Shown here: in pieces, positions 35,840-45,892 of the stretch
Numbering within the stretch: the stretch's first letter is position 1
Layout: each line of letters opens with the position of its first letter
Program-made: the position numbers and the translations under genes
DNA from: an uncultured Prochlorococcus sp.
Lineage (GTDB): Bacteria > Cyanobacteriota > Cyanobacteriia > PCC-6307 > Cyanobiaceae
DNA: 64,000 bases
NCBI GenBank assembly: GCA_902536545.1
Contig: CACAXS010000002.1
Location: 1-64,000, forward strand
Reading direction: 5' to 3'
Notes under the pieces: model-generated
The model's input: only the letters and a program-made list of their open reading frames with translations
Told to the model about the DNA's origin: nothing
Databases searched by the model: none

Positions 35840-37191
35840 ATTTCAAATTGTTCTTTTACTTCCCAACCTTCCAATTTTCCTGGATTTAATAGCCCTTTGG
35901 GATCAAATTTTAATTTCGCTTTTACTTGATCTGCGTCAACCACTCCAAGGCCTCCGCCTTCGACGGTTAAAACATGGGGATTAAAAATAAAAGCACCAAG
36001 TTTCTTACAATCCTCCATTATTTGATTTAATTCATCCATCCCATTCCACTGTAATACCGGCAAAGCCGCTATTCGCGGTGATCCTTGTTGAGAAACTGCC
36101 TCTAAATGCCATAGAACTTTTTTTCCCCATTTTTTTCTCAAAAAATTAATCAATCCTAGTTCATTATTAAGTGGCAAAAGCATCTGTAAATACGTCCAAT
36201 TTTTATCCCTAGACCTCATATGAAGAGTTGTATGATTCCACACGACTTCAGAAATTCCATTGACGAGCTTTTCTTCTTCCCCAAGGAGGGTAGATTCAAC
36301 TTTGAATTTTTTACAAATTAGCTCGATCGTTTTTATTCCTCCAAGAGTAGATTGAATTAATATCTTGTGACTTCTAGATTTACTTTTAAACCATTTTGGC
36401 ATTTGATCTACAATTTCTTCTTCCAGAATTGCTCCTAATTTCAGATTAATTGCTGCGCTAGTAAGAGTTTTTAATATTTCAATTGTTTTTTCAAATTCAA
36501 TACAGTCGATAACTAATGAATACCACTTACGTTTGATATCAGTAGCAAGTAATAAAGAAGTAATTATTCCATTAGTCCCATAAGCATGATTTAGAGGTTC
36601 GGATTCTTGAGCATCAAATTTTAATAACGCAGGTTTTTCATTCATCGTTACTGCCTCTAAACCTATAAGATTTCCTGGATCTCTTAAAAATCCCCACCTT
36701 ATGGAACCAATACCTCCTGATCCACCTGCAATAAAACCTCCGATAGTTGCAGTTTTCCAAGTACTAGGAAGTAACCTCAATTCCCGCCCATATTTTTCTA
36801 ATTGTTTATTCAAATCTCCCATAACACAACCAGACTGTACTTTTACAAACCCTGTATCTGGATCAAATTCTTCTAACTTATTAAATTTACTCATCTGCAT
36901 TACAATTCCTTTAAATAATGGGACAGCTTGTCCATAATTACCTGTACCTGAACCCCTTAAAGTAAGTGGGATAGAAAATTCCCAACAAATTTCTGCTACT
37001 TCCTTTACTGCCTTGTGATCACTGGGTCTTACCACCAAATCAGCCATACATTCGTCTAATTTTTCAGTAAGGATTGGAGAGTAGTTATAAAAATCTTTTG
37101 AAAGTCTTTTTACATCGGATTTATTTTCAATAATCTCTAAGTTTTTGACTTCTCTAAATTTGTCTATAAATTTAAGTTTATTTGATATCAT
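35836..37191 (-). CDS. FAD-linked oxidase, GlcD-like
   Basis: Member of the vanillyl-alcohol-oxidase/PCMH family resembling the GlcD subunit of glycolate dehydrogenase. N-terminal FAD-binding part: LVVRPSDHKAVKEVAEICWE, LTLRGSGTGNYGQAVPLFKG near residue 80, and IGGFIAGGSGGIGSIRWGF near 150. The C-terminal end, LKFDPKGLLNPGKLEGWEV, is typical of lactate/glycolate-type oxidases. Length 451. No GlcE or GlcF partner gene is adjacent, so the electron acceptor and substrate cannot be assigned. The next gene on the same strand, upstream, is the amidohydrolase; the 36-base gap leaves an operon possible. Confidence 0.85.
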   Translation of the reverse strand: MISNKLKFIDKFREVKNLEIIENKSDVKRLSKDFYNYSPILTEKLDECMADLVVRPSDHKAVKEVAEICWEFSIPLTLRGSGTGNYGQAVPLFKGIVMQMSKFNKLEEFDPDTGFVKVQSGCVMGDLNKQLEKYGRELRLLPSTWKTATIGGFIAGGSGGIGSIRWGFLRDPGNLIGLEAVTMNEKPALLKFDAQESEPLNHAYGTNGIITSLLLATDIKRKWYSLVIDCIEFEKTIEILKTLTSAAINLKLGAILEEEIVDQMPKWFKSKSRSHKILIQSTLGGIKTIELICKKFKVESTLLGEEEKLVNGISEVVWNHTTLHMRSRDKNWTYLQMLLPLNNELGLINFLRKKWGKKVLWHLEAVSQQGSPRIAALPVLQWNGMDELNQIMEDCKKLGAFIFNPHVLTVEGGGLGVVDADQVKAKLKFDPKGLLNPGKLEGWEVKEQFEI

Positions 37192-37227
37192 GAATTAATT
37201 TTTATGCTTTATATATAAATTAGCCAA

Positions 37228-38463
37228 TTAGCAATATAAATTGCCGTTTATGAATACTTTTCTCTTTAAGGTGCTCGAAAAAACATCTGCCCATCTTTGT
37301 GCATCTAAAATCACAAAATCAGCAGGGCAACCTTTTTTAATTAAACCATCCCAATCTAAATTTAATAATCTGCTTGGAGCTAAAAAAATAGAAGATAGAG
37401 TCATTCTCTCCCAGGGATTTAGTTGAAGCATAGGCATCGAGCAAGACAACATATAAAAAGGGTCAAAATTACCAAATGGGTACCAAGGATCTTGAACATT
37501 ATCACTACCAAGAGATACATCCACATGTGATTTTTGTAATTGCTTTATTGGCGCAACTGGTCTTTTTAGTGATGTAGTTTTATTGCTTCGATTGAGCAGC
37601 CAAAAATTTGTTAAGGGTAAAGCAATAACCTTAATATTTTTCTCAGCCATTTTTTCTCCTAAATTTAAAATCTCTCTATTACTTAGTGAAATAAGACTAC
37701 TCAAATGACTACAAGTGATAGGAATACATTTAATTTTTAAATTTTCGATTGTTTCTAATAAAACTTTTATGCCCGCTCCAGGTTCAATAATTGACTCATC
37801 TATATGCAAATCAATTTCTAATTTATATTTACTTGCAAGAAGAAGCATCTTTGCTAGAAGTTTGCTTGTATTTTTTTTATTGAAAGGGGGTACAATAACA
37901 CCTCCTAAAATGCCTCCATTAGATGAAAATATTTTTGCCAAATCTTCTCCATTAGTTGTATCCCAGAATTCCAATGGAGCTAGAGCAACGAATTGTAAAG
38001 TCAACTCAGATGAAAATTTTTTTTGTAATTTAAAAAGTTCAATCCAAATATCAATAGATTGACTTTTGTATGTATCAATATGACTTCTAATAGCTCGGTA
38101 TCCATTTTGTATGGCAAGTTTTAATGATTTCTCAACTCTTTCAAGAACCTTATCTGTAGTTCTAGTTTTATGTTCTTCAAGATTTACTGATAATGCTCCT
38201 CCATAGTTTGATTCCAGATTAGGAAAGTCTGCCCATGTAAAAGATTTATCAAAATGCGAATGCGTTTCAACAAATCTTGGGAATAAAATATTTTTTGGTT
38301 TTGTAAATTTATTTTTTAAAGGCTTTAACTCAGAGACAAGTCCATCTTCCCAACTAATAGAAACTGAACATAAACCCTCTACATCGATAATGAGGTTATC
38401 TATATCTTCTATTAAACAAAGGCTTCTGGGAATAAGAACCTCAGCTGTGCCGGAATTAATCAA
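37228..38463 (-). CDS. cytosine deaminase-like amidohydrolase
   Basis: TIM-barrel metallohydrolase closest to cytosine deaminase (CodA) and related deaminases. Metal-site motifs in order: FVETHSHFDKSFTWADF near residue 62, RAIRSHIDTYK near 128, LEIDLHIDESIIEPGAG near 215, PITCSHLSSLISLSN near 255, and VSLGSDNVQDPWYPFGNFDP near 310. All expected His and Asp ligands are there. The 411-residue length matches. Substrate could be cytosine or another N-heterocycle; no uracil or cytosine permease gene is present nearby. Confidence 0.85.
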   Translation of the reverse strand: MINSGTAEVLIPRSLCLIEDIDNLIIDVEGLCSVSISWEDGLVSELKPLKNKFTKPKNILFPRFVETHSHFDKSFTWADFPNLESNYGGALSVNLEEHKTRTTDKVLERVEKSLKLAIQNGYRAIRSHIDTYKSQSIDIWIELFKLQKKFSSELTLQFVALAPLEFWDTTNGEDLAKIFSSNGGILGGVIVPPFNKKNTSKLLAKMLLLASKYKLEIDLHIDESIIEPGAGIKVLLETIENLKIKCIPITCSHLSSLISLSNREILNLGEKMAEKNIKVIALPLTNFWLLNRSNKTTSLKRPVAPIKQLQKSHVDVSLGSDNVQDPWYPFGNFDPFYMLSCSMPMLQLNPWERMTLSSIFLAPSRLLNLDWDGLIKKGCPADFVILDAQRWADVFSSTLKRKVFINGNLYC

Positions 38464-38592
38464 ATTTCTAAATTTTCTTTTATTTTAAATCATAAGAAAA
38501 CTTTACTGAATAAGAAAAATAATTCAAATTTCGCTAAATGATAAAAATAACTATGAAAAATTACCCTTGAGTTGTTAAATTTATAAATGTGA

Positions 38593-38666
38593 GGCGGGCG
38601 TCGCCAAGTGGTTAAGGCAGCGGCTTGTGGCGCCGCTATTCGGGGGTTCGAATCCCCTCGCTCGCC
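38593..38666 (+). tRNA. tRNA-His (GTG anticodon)
   Basis: Acceptor GCGGGCG at 38594-38600 pairs with CGCTCGC at 38659-38665 (one G-T). The extra 5' G at 38593, diagnostic of tRNA-His, faces C at 38666. The anticodon loop TTGTGGC gives GTG. GGGGGTTCGAATCCCC is the T arm. No CCA encoded. It sits 72 bases before miaB on the same strand. Confidence 0.97.
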
Positions 38667-38738
38667 CTCAAAAAAATTGCAGCAAAATAATTTAACTTGT
38701 AATTTTGAATTAAAGAATCATAAAAAATCCCTAGCAAA

Positions 38739-40133
38739 GTGCTAACAAAAACAAAACAAGACGAAAAAAAATTTCAAAAGAATTCAATTACTAGTAGTTA
38801 TTGGATAACCACATTTGGATGCCAAATGAACAAGGCTGATTCTGAGAGAATGGCTGGGACATTAGAGAAAATGGGATACACCAGAGCAGATAATGAATTA
38901 AATGCCGATTTGGTCTTGTACAATACATGCACTATTAGAGATAATGCAGAGCAAAAAGTTTATAGTTTTCTTGGAAGACAAGCAAAAAGAAAGCACAAAA
39001 CACCCAGTTTAAAACTTGTTGTTGCAGGTTGCCTTGCTCAGCAAGAGGGAGAGTCCTTACTAAGAAGAGTCCCAGAACTTGATCTGGTTATGGGGCCTCA
39101 ACATGTAAATAATCTTGAGAATCTCCTGGGTAGAGTTGATTTAGGAAATCAAATTGCTGCCACAGAAGAAACCTTCATTTCTGAAGATATAACAAGTGCT
39201 AGAAGAGAAAGCTCTATTTGTGGCTGGGTTAATATCATTTATGGATGTAATGAAAGATGTTCATATTGTGTAGTCCCCTCTGTCAGAGGGAAAGAGCAAT
39301 CAAGATATCCAAATGCGATAAAAAGTGAGATCCAAAAATTGGCTGATGGTAATTTTAAAGAAATTACTCTTTTGGGTCAGAACATTGATGCTTATGGTAG
39401 AGACCTTCCAGGAACAACAAAAGAGGGGAGAAAAGAGAATACTCTAACTGATCTTTTGTATTATATTCATGATGTTAAAGGAATTCGCAGAATAAGATTT
39501 GCTACTAGTCATCCAAGATATTTTTCAAAAAGGTTGATTAAAGCTTGTTATGAACTTGATAAAGTATGTGAACATTTCCATATTCCCTTCCAAAGTGGAA
39601 ATGATGAAATTTTAAAGCAAATGGCCAGAGGATACACTAAAAAAAAGTATAAAAATATTATCGAAAATATAAGATCATTAATGCCAAATGCATCAATCAC
39701 AGCTGATGCAATAGTTGGTTTCCCAGGAGAAACCGAACAACAATATCAAGATACATTAAAGCTAATATCAGAAATTGGCTTTGATCAGGTTAATACAGCA
39801 GCATACTCTCCAAGACCAAACACGCCTGCAGCAGTTTGGGCGAATCAACTTTCAGAAGAGGTGAAAAAAGCTAGATTGCAGGAAATTAATGATTTGGTCG
39901 AGAAAACTGCTAGGAGTAGAAATCAAAGATATATCAATAATATCGAAAGCGTTTTGATTGAAGGTTTAAATCCTAAAAATTCCTCGCAAATTATGGGAAG
40001 AACTAGAACAAATAGATTAACTTTCGTAGAGATTCCCAAAAACATTAACTTTAATTTTTCATTGGGGGATGAGATAGATGTCAGAATAAATCAAGCAAGA
40101 CCTTTTTCTTTAACCGGCGAACTTAATTTATGA
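38739..40133 (+). CDS. miaB: tRNA-2-methylthio-N6-dimethylallyladenosine synthase
   Basis: Radical-SAM enzyme that methylthiolates i6A37 of tRNA. The N-terminal MTTase domain has [19 protein letters not shown] and [11 protein letters not shown] with the second-cluster cysteines; the radical-SAM cluster is [34 protein letters not shown] and a C-terminal TRAM domain ([12 protein letters not shown] region) follow. Length 464 is normal. Start is GTG/TTG-type at 38739 in the spacer after tRNA-His; an upstream TAA in the spacer limits it. ddl begins 11 bases later on the same strand. Confidence 0.95.
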   Translation: MLTKTKQDEKKFQKNSITSSYWITTFGCQMNKADSERMAGTLEKMGYTRADNELNADLVLYNTCTIRDNAEQKVYSFLGRQAKRKHKTPSLKLVVAGCLAQQEGESLLRRVPELDLVMGPQHVNNLENLLGRVDLGNQIAATEETFISEDITSARRESSICGWVNIIYGCNERCSYCVVPSVRGKEQSRYPNAIKSEIQKLADGNFKEITLLGQNIDAYGRDLPGTTKEGRKENTLTDLLYYIHDVKGIRRIRFATSHPRYFSKRLIKACYELDKVCEHFHIPFQSGNDEILKQMARGYTKKKYKNIIENIRSLMPNASITADAIVGFPGETEQQYQDTLKLISEIGFDQVNTAAYSPRPNTPAAVWANQLSEEVKKARLQEINDLVEKTARSRNQRYINNIESVLIEGLNPKNSSQIMGRTRTNRLTFVEIPKNINFNFSLGDEIDVRINQARPFSLTGELNL

Positions 40134-40144
40134 TTTTTTTCTAA

Positions 40145-41212
40145 ATGATAAGGGGTAAGAAAAAATGTATTGGGTTAATATTTGGCGGGAATTCCAATGA
40201 ACATGAAGTATCTATATCTTCCGCGAAAACAGTTTATAAAGCATTTAATTCAGAAAGAAACAAAGAACTCTTTACAGTTAAACTCTTTTACATAAACAAA
40301 TATGGAGATTGGCTTGATAGTGATAGTTCAGAAAAAATACTAATTGGTGAAATTGAAAACAGTAAAACAAAAAAAAAAGAAATTTTTAATCAAGAAAAAA
40401 TTAACTTCCTTGAAGGGATTGAATTTCAAAATATTGATGTTTGGTTTCCTCTTTTACATGGATTTAATGGTGAAGACGGATCAATTCATGGCTTACTTAG
40501 ATTTACAAAGAAACCTTTAGTGGGATGTGGAATTATTGGTTCTGCACTTGGAATGGATAAAATTTTGATGAAAACAATTTTCTCAAATCTTAAACTTCCA
40601 CAAGTTAATTATCTAGTTTTTCAAAATGAAGATTTCAACGATAAGCAGGTAAAAAATAAAATAATTAATGAAATTTTAAAAAAATTAAATTTTCCTGTTT
40701 TTGTTAAACCATCGAACTCTGGATCATCTCTTGGCATCTCCAAAGTCATAAATGAATCAGAAATATTACGTGCATTAGAAAAGGCTCGGGGAATAGATCC
40801 AAGAATCATAATAGAGGAAGGTTTAGAGGTAAGGGAGATTGAATGCGGAATAATTGGGAATTCAAAACTCTTAATCTCTGAAATAGGCGAGGTAAATTAC
40901 GAAAGTGATTGGTATGATTACGATTCAAAATATCACTCAAATAATAAAATAATTATTCCAGCCGAAATAGATTCTAAAATCACAAAAGAAATTAAAGAAA
41001 TTGCTATTAAAAGTTGTAGAGCACTAAATATTTTCGGCTTTGCAAGAGTAGATTTCTTTTTAGAAAAATCTTCAAATAAAATTTTACTAAATGAAATAAA
41101 TACAATTCCTGGTTTTACAAAAAACAGTATGTTTCCATTGCTTTGGGAAGCTTCAGGTTTAAAAATTGAACAACTTGTGGCTAAACTGGTAGAAATATCT
41201 TCAGATTTGTAA
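40145..41212 (+). CDS. ddl: D-alanine-D-alanine ligase
   Basis: ATP-grasp ligase joining two D-Ala for peptidoglycan stem peptides. N-terminus IGLIFGGNSNEHEVSISSAKTV; FPLLHGFNGEDGSIHGLLRF near residue 100; VKPSNSGSSLGISKV near 195; and FARVDFFLEKSSNKILLNEINTIPGFTK near 300, with metal-binding E and N. Length 355. First wall/division gene of a same-strand series: ddl, unknown, ftsQ, ftsZ, spaced 10, minus 4 and 179 bases. Confidence 0.95.
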   Translation: MIRGKKKCIGLIFGGNSNEHEVSISSAKTVYKAFNSERNKELFTVKLFYINKYGDWLDSDSSEKILIGEIENSKTKKKEIFNQEKINFLEGIEFQNIDVWFPLLHGFNGEDGSIHGLLRFTKKPLVGCGIIGSALGMDKILMKTIFSNLKLPQVNYLVFQNEDFNDKQVKNKIINEILKKLNFPVFVKPSNSGSSLGISKVINESEILRALEKARGIDPRIIIEEGLEVREIECGIIGNSKLLISEIGEVNYESDWYDYDSKYHSNNKIIIPAEIDSKITKEIKEIAIKSCRALNIFGFARVDFFLEKSSNKILLNEINTIPGFTKNSMFPLLWEASGLKIEQLVAKLVEISSDL

Positions 41213-41222
41213 TTTAAATCAA

Positions 41223-41633
41223 ATGTTGCATGGACTACTTTGGTTACCATTACTTTTAATCTTCATTTTATTAACTGCACTTGGATGGTTAGAGAGAAGA
41301 AGGCAAAATCTTTTTAGAAGTTGGGCTAGTGATTCTGAACTGTGCAAGTTAGATAGTTCAGGGGCAGCATCTTTAAAAAATGGGGAGTTAAAGTGGAGCG
41401 CATTTGAAGCTGGTAAATTTGAAGAAAAAGATTGTTTTACGATCAAGAAACTGGAATTAGTTGAATTAATGGCACTAACTTCAGGTGAAGCTCCTTTAAC
41501 AAGTGAATCTCAAGGTAAGTGCAGGTTGAGATTAGTAGGTGATGGAAAAGAGATGGATGTACCATTTTCAGATGCAGAACAAGCGAGAGAATGGATGGAC
41601 CAACTGATGGAAAAAGCTAGATGTGATTTGTGA
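41223..41633 (+). CDS. membrane-anchored protein of unknown function between ddl and ftsQ
   Basis: Not assigned to a named family. A single hydrophobic N-terminal segment (LLWLPLLLIFILLTALGWL, residues about 5-23) is followed by an Arg-rich stop and a soluble domain of about 100 residues (FRSWASDSELCKLDSSGAAS, then VELMALTSGEAPLTSESQGK, ending REWMDQLMEKARCDL). The start of ftsQ overlaps its last codons by four bases, so it is translated together with ftsQ. The position inside a division operon suggests a division or wall role, but this is context only. Confidence 0.75.
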   Translation: MLHGLLWLPLLLIFILLTALGWLERRRQNLFRSWASDSELCKLDSSGAASLKNGELKWSAFEAGKFEEKDCFTIKKLELVELMALTSGEAPLTSESQGKCRLRLVGDGKEMDVPFSDAEQAREWMDQLMEKARCDL

Positions 41634-42355
41634 AAGACAAAAAAGGAATCAAAAATAGAAGCTTTTTTTTTCTAATTTCAATTTTATTTTTAACAAGCTT
41701 ATTAAGCATAAGAACACTTAAAAAAGTTGATACTCAGGACATTAGGATTTCTGGTAGTGAATTACTTTCGCAGAATGATGTTATAAAAAATACATCTTTA
41801 AATTTTCCCATCCGATTAATTTTTGTTGAAACTAATTTGCTAGAAAAAGAGTTGAAACAAAATTTATCTCTCAAGAATATTTCGGTAAACAGGGAACTAT
41901 TTCCTTTTGGTTTGAAAGTTCATATTAATTCAAGAACACCAATAGCTTATGGTGAGAGAATATTAAATGACGAAATAATATTAGGCTTCATTGATAAAGA
42001 TGGAATTTTTATAAATAAACAAAATGTGGATGAAAAAAAGTTCAATAAATTAACCATTCAAGTTTTTGGGTGGAAAGAAAAATTTAAAAAAATATTATCT
42101 GAAATTTTTATTGCTATAGATAATTATGAATTAGAGATAGTTAAAATAACTTTTTCATCCAATGGGTTTCTAACTGTTGAGGAGAAAGATTTAAAAACAA
42201 TATTCTTAGGATTTAAGCCTAATTTAATCAACAATCAATTTCAAAAAATCAATTATCTAAAAAATGAATTTAAGAAAAATAGCTTTTCAAAAAAAATAGA
42301 TAATATTGATCTTACTAATCCTGATAAACCAAAAATAAAAGTGTTCAAACCCTAA
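41630..42355 (+). CDS. ftsQ: FtsQ/DivIB cell-division protein
   Basis: Bitopic inner-membrane divisome protein. A short basic N-terminus, one membrane span (FFFLISILFLTSLLSI, about residues 11-27) and a POTRA-like domain (KKVDTQDIRISGSELLSQND, about 32-100) precede the beta domain and a C-terminal acidic tail. Length 241. Sequence similarity to E. coli FtsQ is weak in cyanobacteria; the call rests on topology and position between ddl and ftsZ. It begins inside the end of the previous gene. Confidence 0.8.
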   Translation: MKDKKGIKNRSFFFLISILFLTSLLSIRTLKKVDTQDIRISGSELLSQNDVIKNTSLNFPIRLIFVETNLLEKELKQNLSLKNISVNRELFPFGLKVHINSRTPIAYGERILNDEIILGFIDKDGIFINKQNVDEKKFNKLTIQVFGWKEKFKKILSEIFIAIDNYELEIVKITFSSNGFLTVEEKDLKTIFLGFKPNLINNQFQKINYLKNEFKKNSFSKKIDNIDLTNPDKPKIKVFKP

Positions 42356-42534
42356 TATTTGAAAAAGGATTTTGAGTAATTTTTTTTAATTATTGTAGTG
42401 TTTGTATGGGTTTTGCATTCAAAACAAAATATTTAATAAATAAATATTTTTAGGATTTTCCTCAACAAATTCCTACAGATGAGCGCAGTAAGTTCATAAT
42501 GCACCCAATACTAGTAAAAGATTCCTATTAAGAG

Positions 42535-43650
42535 ATGAGCTTCGGTAACAATCCAAACTTTGATCAATCGAAAGAAATCCTTCCAAGCCAAAACGCCAAA
42601 ATAGAAGTTATTGGTGTAGGTGGTGGTGGCAGTAATGCAGTCAATAGAATGATAAATAGTGATTTAGAAGGTGTTTCATTTAGAGTCCTTAATACCGATG
42701 CTCAAGCCCTAATACAATCTTCTGCAGAAAGTAGAGTTCAACTTGGACAAAACCTCACTAGAGGTTTAGGTGCAGGTGGGAATCCAAGTATTGGGCAAAA
42801 AGCAGCCGAAGAATCCAAAGAAGAGCTTCAACAAGCTTTAGAGGGATCTGATCTAGTTTTTATAGCCGCTGGAATGGGTGGAGGAACTGGAACAGGTGCT
42901 GCTCCCGTTGTTGCAGAAGTAGCCAAACAAAGTGGGGCTCTAACAGTAGGTATAGTAACCAAACCATTTTCTTTTGAAGGGAAAAGAAGAATGCGTCAAG
43001 CAGATGAGGGGATCGCAAGACTAGCTGAAAATGTCGATACTCTTATAGTTATTCCAAATGACCGATTAAAAGACGTCATAGCAGGAGCTCCCCTTCAAGA
43101 AGCATTTAGAAATGCTGATGATGTTCTAAGGATGGGAGTCAAAGGCATTAGTGACATAATTACTTGCCCGGGATTAGTTAATGTTGATTTTGCAGACGTA
43201 AGATCAGTTATGACTGAAGCTGGCACTGCTCTTCTCGGAATAGGTATAGGTTCTGGAAGATCGAGAGCTATAGAGGCAGCACAGGCAGCAATGAATAGTC
43301 CTTTATTAGAAGCATCAAGAATTGATGGATCTAAAGGCTGCGTTATAAATATTACTGGAGGCAAAGACATGACTTTAGAAGACATGACCTCTGCATCTGA
43401 AATTATTTACGATGTTGTTGATCAAGAAGCGAATATTATTGTTGGTGCAGTTGTCGATGAGGCAATGGAAGGCGAGATACAAGTTACTGTAATTGCTACA
43501 GGATTTGAAACAACCCAACCATTAAACCAGCAAAGAATTAAAAACAGATTATCTAATCAACCTTTATATAATTTTTCCGACAATAAAGAATCAGGAGCGA
43601 GTATTCCTGAGTTTTTGAGATTAAGGCAAAATAAAAAAGATATAGGTTGA
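42535..43650 (+). CDS. ftsZ: cell-division GTPase FtsZ
   Basis: Tubulin homologue forming the Z-ring. GTP-binding pieces: [16 protein letters not shown] near residue 24, the tubulin signature [19 protein letters not shown] near 113, and [15 protein letters not shown]. The C-terminal interaction peptide is [12 protein letters not shown] near the end; ARC6/Ftn2 (17128-19233) is a likely partner that binds it. Length 371 is usual for Prochlorococcus. Upstream spacer of 179 bases likely contains the main ftsZ promoter. Confidence 0.97.
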   Translation: MSFGNNPNFDQSKEILPSQNAKIEVIGVGGGGSNAVNRMINSDLEGVSFRVLNTDAQALIQSSAESRVQLGQNLTRGLGAGGNPSIGQKAAEESKEELQQALEGSDLVFIAAGMGGGTGTGAAPVVAEVAKQSGALTVGIVTKPFSFEGKRRMRQADEGIARLAENVDTLIVIPNDRLKDVIAGAPLQEAFRNADDVLRMGVKGISDIITCPGLVNVDFADVRSVMTEAGTALLGIGIGSGRSRAIEAAQAAMNSPLLEASRIDGSKGCVINITGGKDMTLEDMTSASEIIYDVVDQEANIIVGAVVDEAMEGEIQVTVIATGFETTQPLNQQRIKNRLSNQPLYNFSDNKESGASIPEFLRLRQNKKDIG

Positions 43651-43664
43651 AAGGTAAAATAGAG

Positions 43665-43760
43665 TGACTCGGTTATCTCGCCTGCCTCAAGCATCCCTTG
43701 TGGCTGCTACCTTCCGGTCCTGACCAGGTTTAGGCGTTAAAACCGCGAAAGGCCGAGTCA
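43665..43760 (-). ncRNA. ffs: signal recognition particle 4.5S RNA
   Basis: On the minus strand a 96-base region carries the universally conserved SRP RNA core: CTGGTCAGGACCGGAAGGTA is the reverse of bases 43706-43730, matching the tetraloop GGAA and symmetric bulge bound by Ffh. Ends pair: TGACTCGG at 43665-43672 with CCGAGTCA at 43753-43760. The partner protein gene ffh is at 15701. It lies between ftsZ and panB, antisense to neither gene's coding region, with 14 and 46 bases to spare. Confidence 0.95.
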
Positions 43761-43806
43761 GAATCATATTAGCAATTCTTGATTAAAAAAGATACATAAA
43801 TTTATT

Positions 43807-44580
43807 ATGTTACCTTCAGACCTAGTTAATTATAAAAAAAAATCTCGCAAAATCATTGCACTTACTGCTTGGGACTCCATATCAGGATCTATTGCAGAAC
43901 AGGCAAATGTTGATCTAGTACTAGTAGGAGATTCATTAGCAATGGTCTGCTTAGGATACAAATCAACATTGCCATTAACTTTAGAAAACTTAATCTATCA
44001 TACTAATGCTGTTTCAAGAGGATTTAAGAAAAAAATTGAGGAACAACCTTTAGTCGTTTCAGATATGCCTTTCCTGACTTACCAATGTGGTGAGGATAAG
44101 GCTGTTGAGTATGCAGGGAAAATCATTCAGAGTACATATGCAAAAGCTGTAAAAGTAGAAGGAGCTGAACCTGAAATACAAAAAGTTATTTCTAGATTAA
44201 TAAGAATGGGAATCCCTGTTATGGGTCATTTAGGTCTTACACCACAAAGCTATTTAAATATTGGATTAAGAAAACAAGGAGAAAGCCTTGCAAGCCAAGA
44301 AAAAATTAAGAAAGAGGCTTCAATTCTTGAAGAATTAGGATGTTTTTCAATAGTTCTTGAACATATTCCTGATTTGCTTGCTAAAGAAATACAAAATTCT
44401 TTAACAATTCCCATAATAGGTATCGGCGCAGGTAATTATTGCGATGGGCAAGTAAGAGTTACTGCAGATTTGTTAGGGCTCAATGATGATCAACCCCCAT
44501 TTTGCCAACCAATTATCCAAGGAAAGAGATTATTTAAGGATAAATTAAAAGAATGGGTAGATTCTGAAAGACTTAATTAA
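43807..44580 (+). CDS. panB: ketopantoate hydroxymethyltransferase
   Basis: First step of pantothenate synthesis: adds a hydroxymethyl group to 2-oxoisovalerate. Motifs: LTAWDSISGSIAEQANVDLVLVGDSLAMV near residue 17, PLVVSDMPFLTYQ, VKVEGAEPEIQK, PVMGHLGLTPQSYLNIGLRKQG and GIGAGNYCDGQVRVTADLLG near 205. Length 257 typical. Stops overlap with the convergent hemW by 8 bases. Confidence 0.95.
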   Translation: MLPSDLVNYKKKSRKIIALTAWDSISGSIAEQANVDLVLVGDSLAMVCLGYKSTLPLTLENLIYHTNAVSRGFKKKIEEQPLVVSDMPFLTYQCGEDKAVEYAGKIIQSTYAKAVKVEGAEPEIQKVISRLIRMGIPVMGHLGLTPQSYLNIGLRKQGESLASQEKIKKEASILEELGCFSIVLEHIPDLLAKEIQNSLTIPIIGIGAGNYCDGQVRVTADLLGLNDDQPPFCQPIIQGKRLFKDKLKEWVDSERLN

Positions 44581-45796
44581 CCTCATCCCACCACTTAAAC
44601 ATAGAAACAAGAACTTGATTGCTTAGTTCCATGCCATTAGGCTCACTTAAAAAGAATCTGTTGCCCTTTCTTACTAAAAGTCCACTTTTAAGAAACCTTT
44701 CCCATTCTTCAAGCAATTTACAAAAATTGCTTTCAAATTTCTTGTTTTCCCAGTTCTGTTCTTTAAACACTTCTTGTATATCTAAACCCTCTTTGAGTCT
44801 TAATCCCAACATTATTTTCTCATCAAGTTCTTTATAAACAAACTCCTTATTAGATAGGGATGAATCTAAATTAAATTCGCATTGTCTAGTTACCCATTCT
44901 TTATAATCTCTACTAACTCTTGGTCTAGTAAACTTTTTACCCCAAGGTGAACTAGTGGAACCTTGACCAAAACTCCACCAGCCTAAACCTCTCCAATAAA
45001 CTCTATTGTGTCTCGATTGATGTCGCGGAAGGCAATAGTTTGAAATTTCATATCTTGAATACCCTGAGTTTTTTAAAATTAAATGTGTTGATTCACTATT
45101 TCTAAAAGCTTCTTCATCACTTGGGAGTTTTAATTTGCCTAAATTAGCTAATTTTTTAAAAACAGTGCCATTTTCAATATTTAAATCGTAAATAGATAGA
45201 TGCGGTGGTGAAAATGTTATTGCTTTTTTTAAGTCATCTTGCCATTCTTTAAAGCCACTAAGTGGCAAGTTTTGAATTAAATCTAAACTCCAGCTTTTTA
45301 TTAACCCAGAATCATATTCTCTCTTCAACCAGAAACAAGATTTTTCTGCATCTTCTCTCAAATGACGCCTTCCCGACTTTTGAAGTATCTGGTTATTAAA
45401 ACTTTGTACTCCGAGACTAAATCTATTTATGCCAGCATTTATAAATCCAAAAAGATCATCTTGAGTAAAACTAGCTGGATCAATCTCCATAGTGATTTCA
45501 GCACCATAGTCAATTCCATAATTTTCTTTAAAAAGATCAATTAATTCTTTGATTTGGGTAGGATCTAAAATTGATGGTGTACCACCTCCTATATAAATTG
45601 TCGATAAAGGAGATTTATGCTTAATTGACAATATTTCTTTATATAAAAATTGCAAATACTCTTGAACAGTTTTGCTTCCATAACCTTTTAAAGTTTCAAC
45701 TCTGTTTCCTAGTGGAATCACTGCAAAATCACAATAAAAACACCTTCTGTGGCAAAAAGGAATGTGCACATAAGCACTTCTTGGAAACTTATTCAT
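44573..45796 (-). CDS. hemW: radical-SAM heme chaperone HemW
   Basis: HemN-family protein, formerly annotated as oxygen-independent coproporphyrinogen III oxidase, now thought to insert heme. The radical-SAM cysteine triad is C15, C19 and C22 in FCHRRCFYCDF. Additional motifs: IYIGGGTPSILDPTQI near 79, TMEIDPASFTQDD and GVQSFNNQILQKSGRRH, GIDKFSLGVQSF-type segment and LSIYDLNIENGT. HemW lacks the fourth cysteine of true HemN; the spacing here (CxxxCxxCxF then no Cys) fits HemW. Length 407. Confidence 0.9.
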   Translation of the reverse strand: MNKFPRSAYVHIPFCHRRCFYCDFAVIPLGNRVETLKGYGSKTVQEYLQFLYKEILSIKHKSPLSTIYIGGGTPSILDPTQIKELIDLFKENYGIDYGAEITMEIDPASFTQDDLFGFINAGINRFSLGVQSFNNQILQKSGRRHLREDAEKSCFWLKREYDSGLIKSWSLDLIQNLPLSGFKEWQDDLKKAITFSPPHLSIYDLNIENGTVFKKLANLGKLKLPSDEEAFRNSESTHLILKNSGYSRYEISNYCLPRHQSRHNRVYWRGLGWWSFGQGSTSSPWGKKFTRPRVSRDYKEWVTRQCEFNLDSSLSNKEFVYKELDEKIMLGLRLKEGLDIQEVFKEQNWENKKFESNFCKLLEEWERFLKSGLLVRKGNRFFLSEPNGMELSNQVLVSMFKWWDEVN

Positions 45797-45892
45797 AATC
45801 TAAATTCATTTTTAAGCTCCAAAAAAGTATCAAGGATTGAAAAAAATAAAATCCTTATTTACTCAATTAATAAATCCTAGTAGATTATAGAT

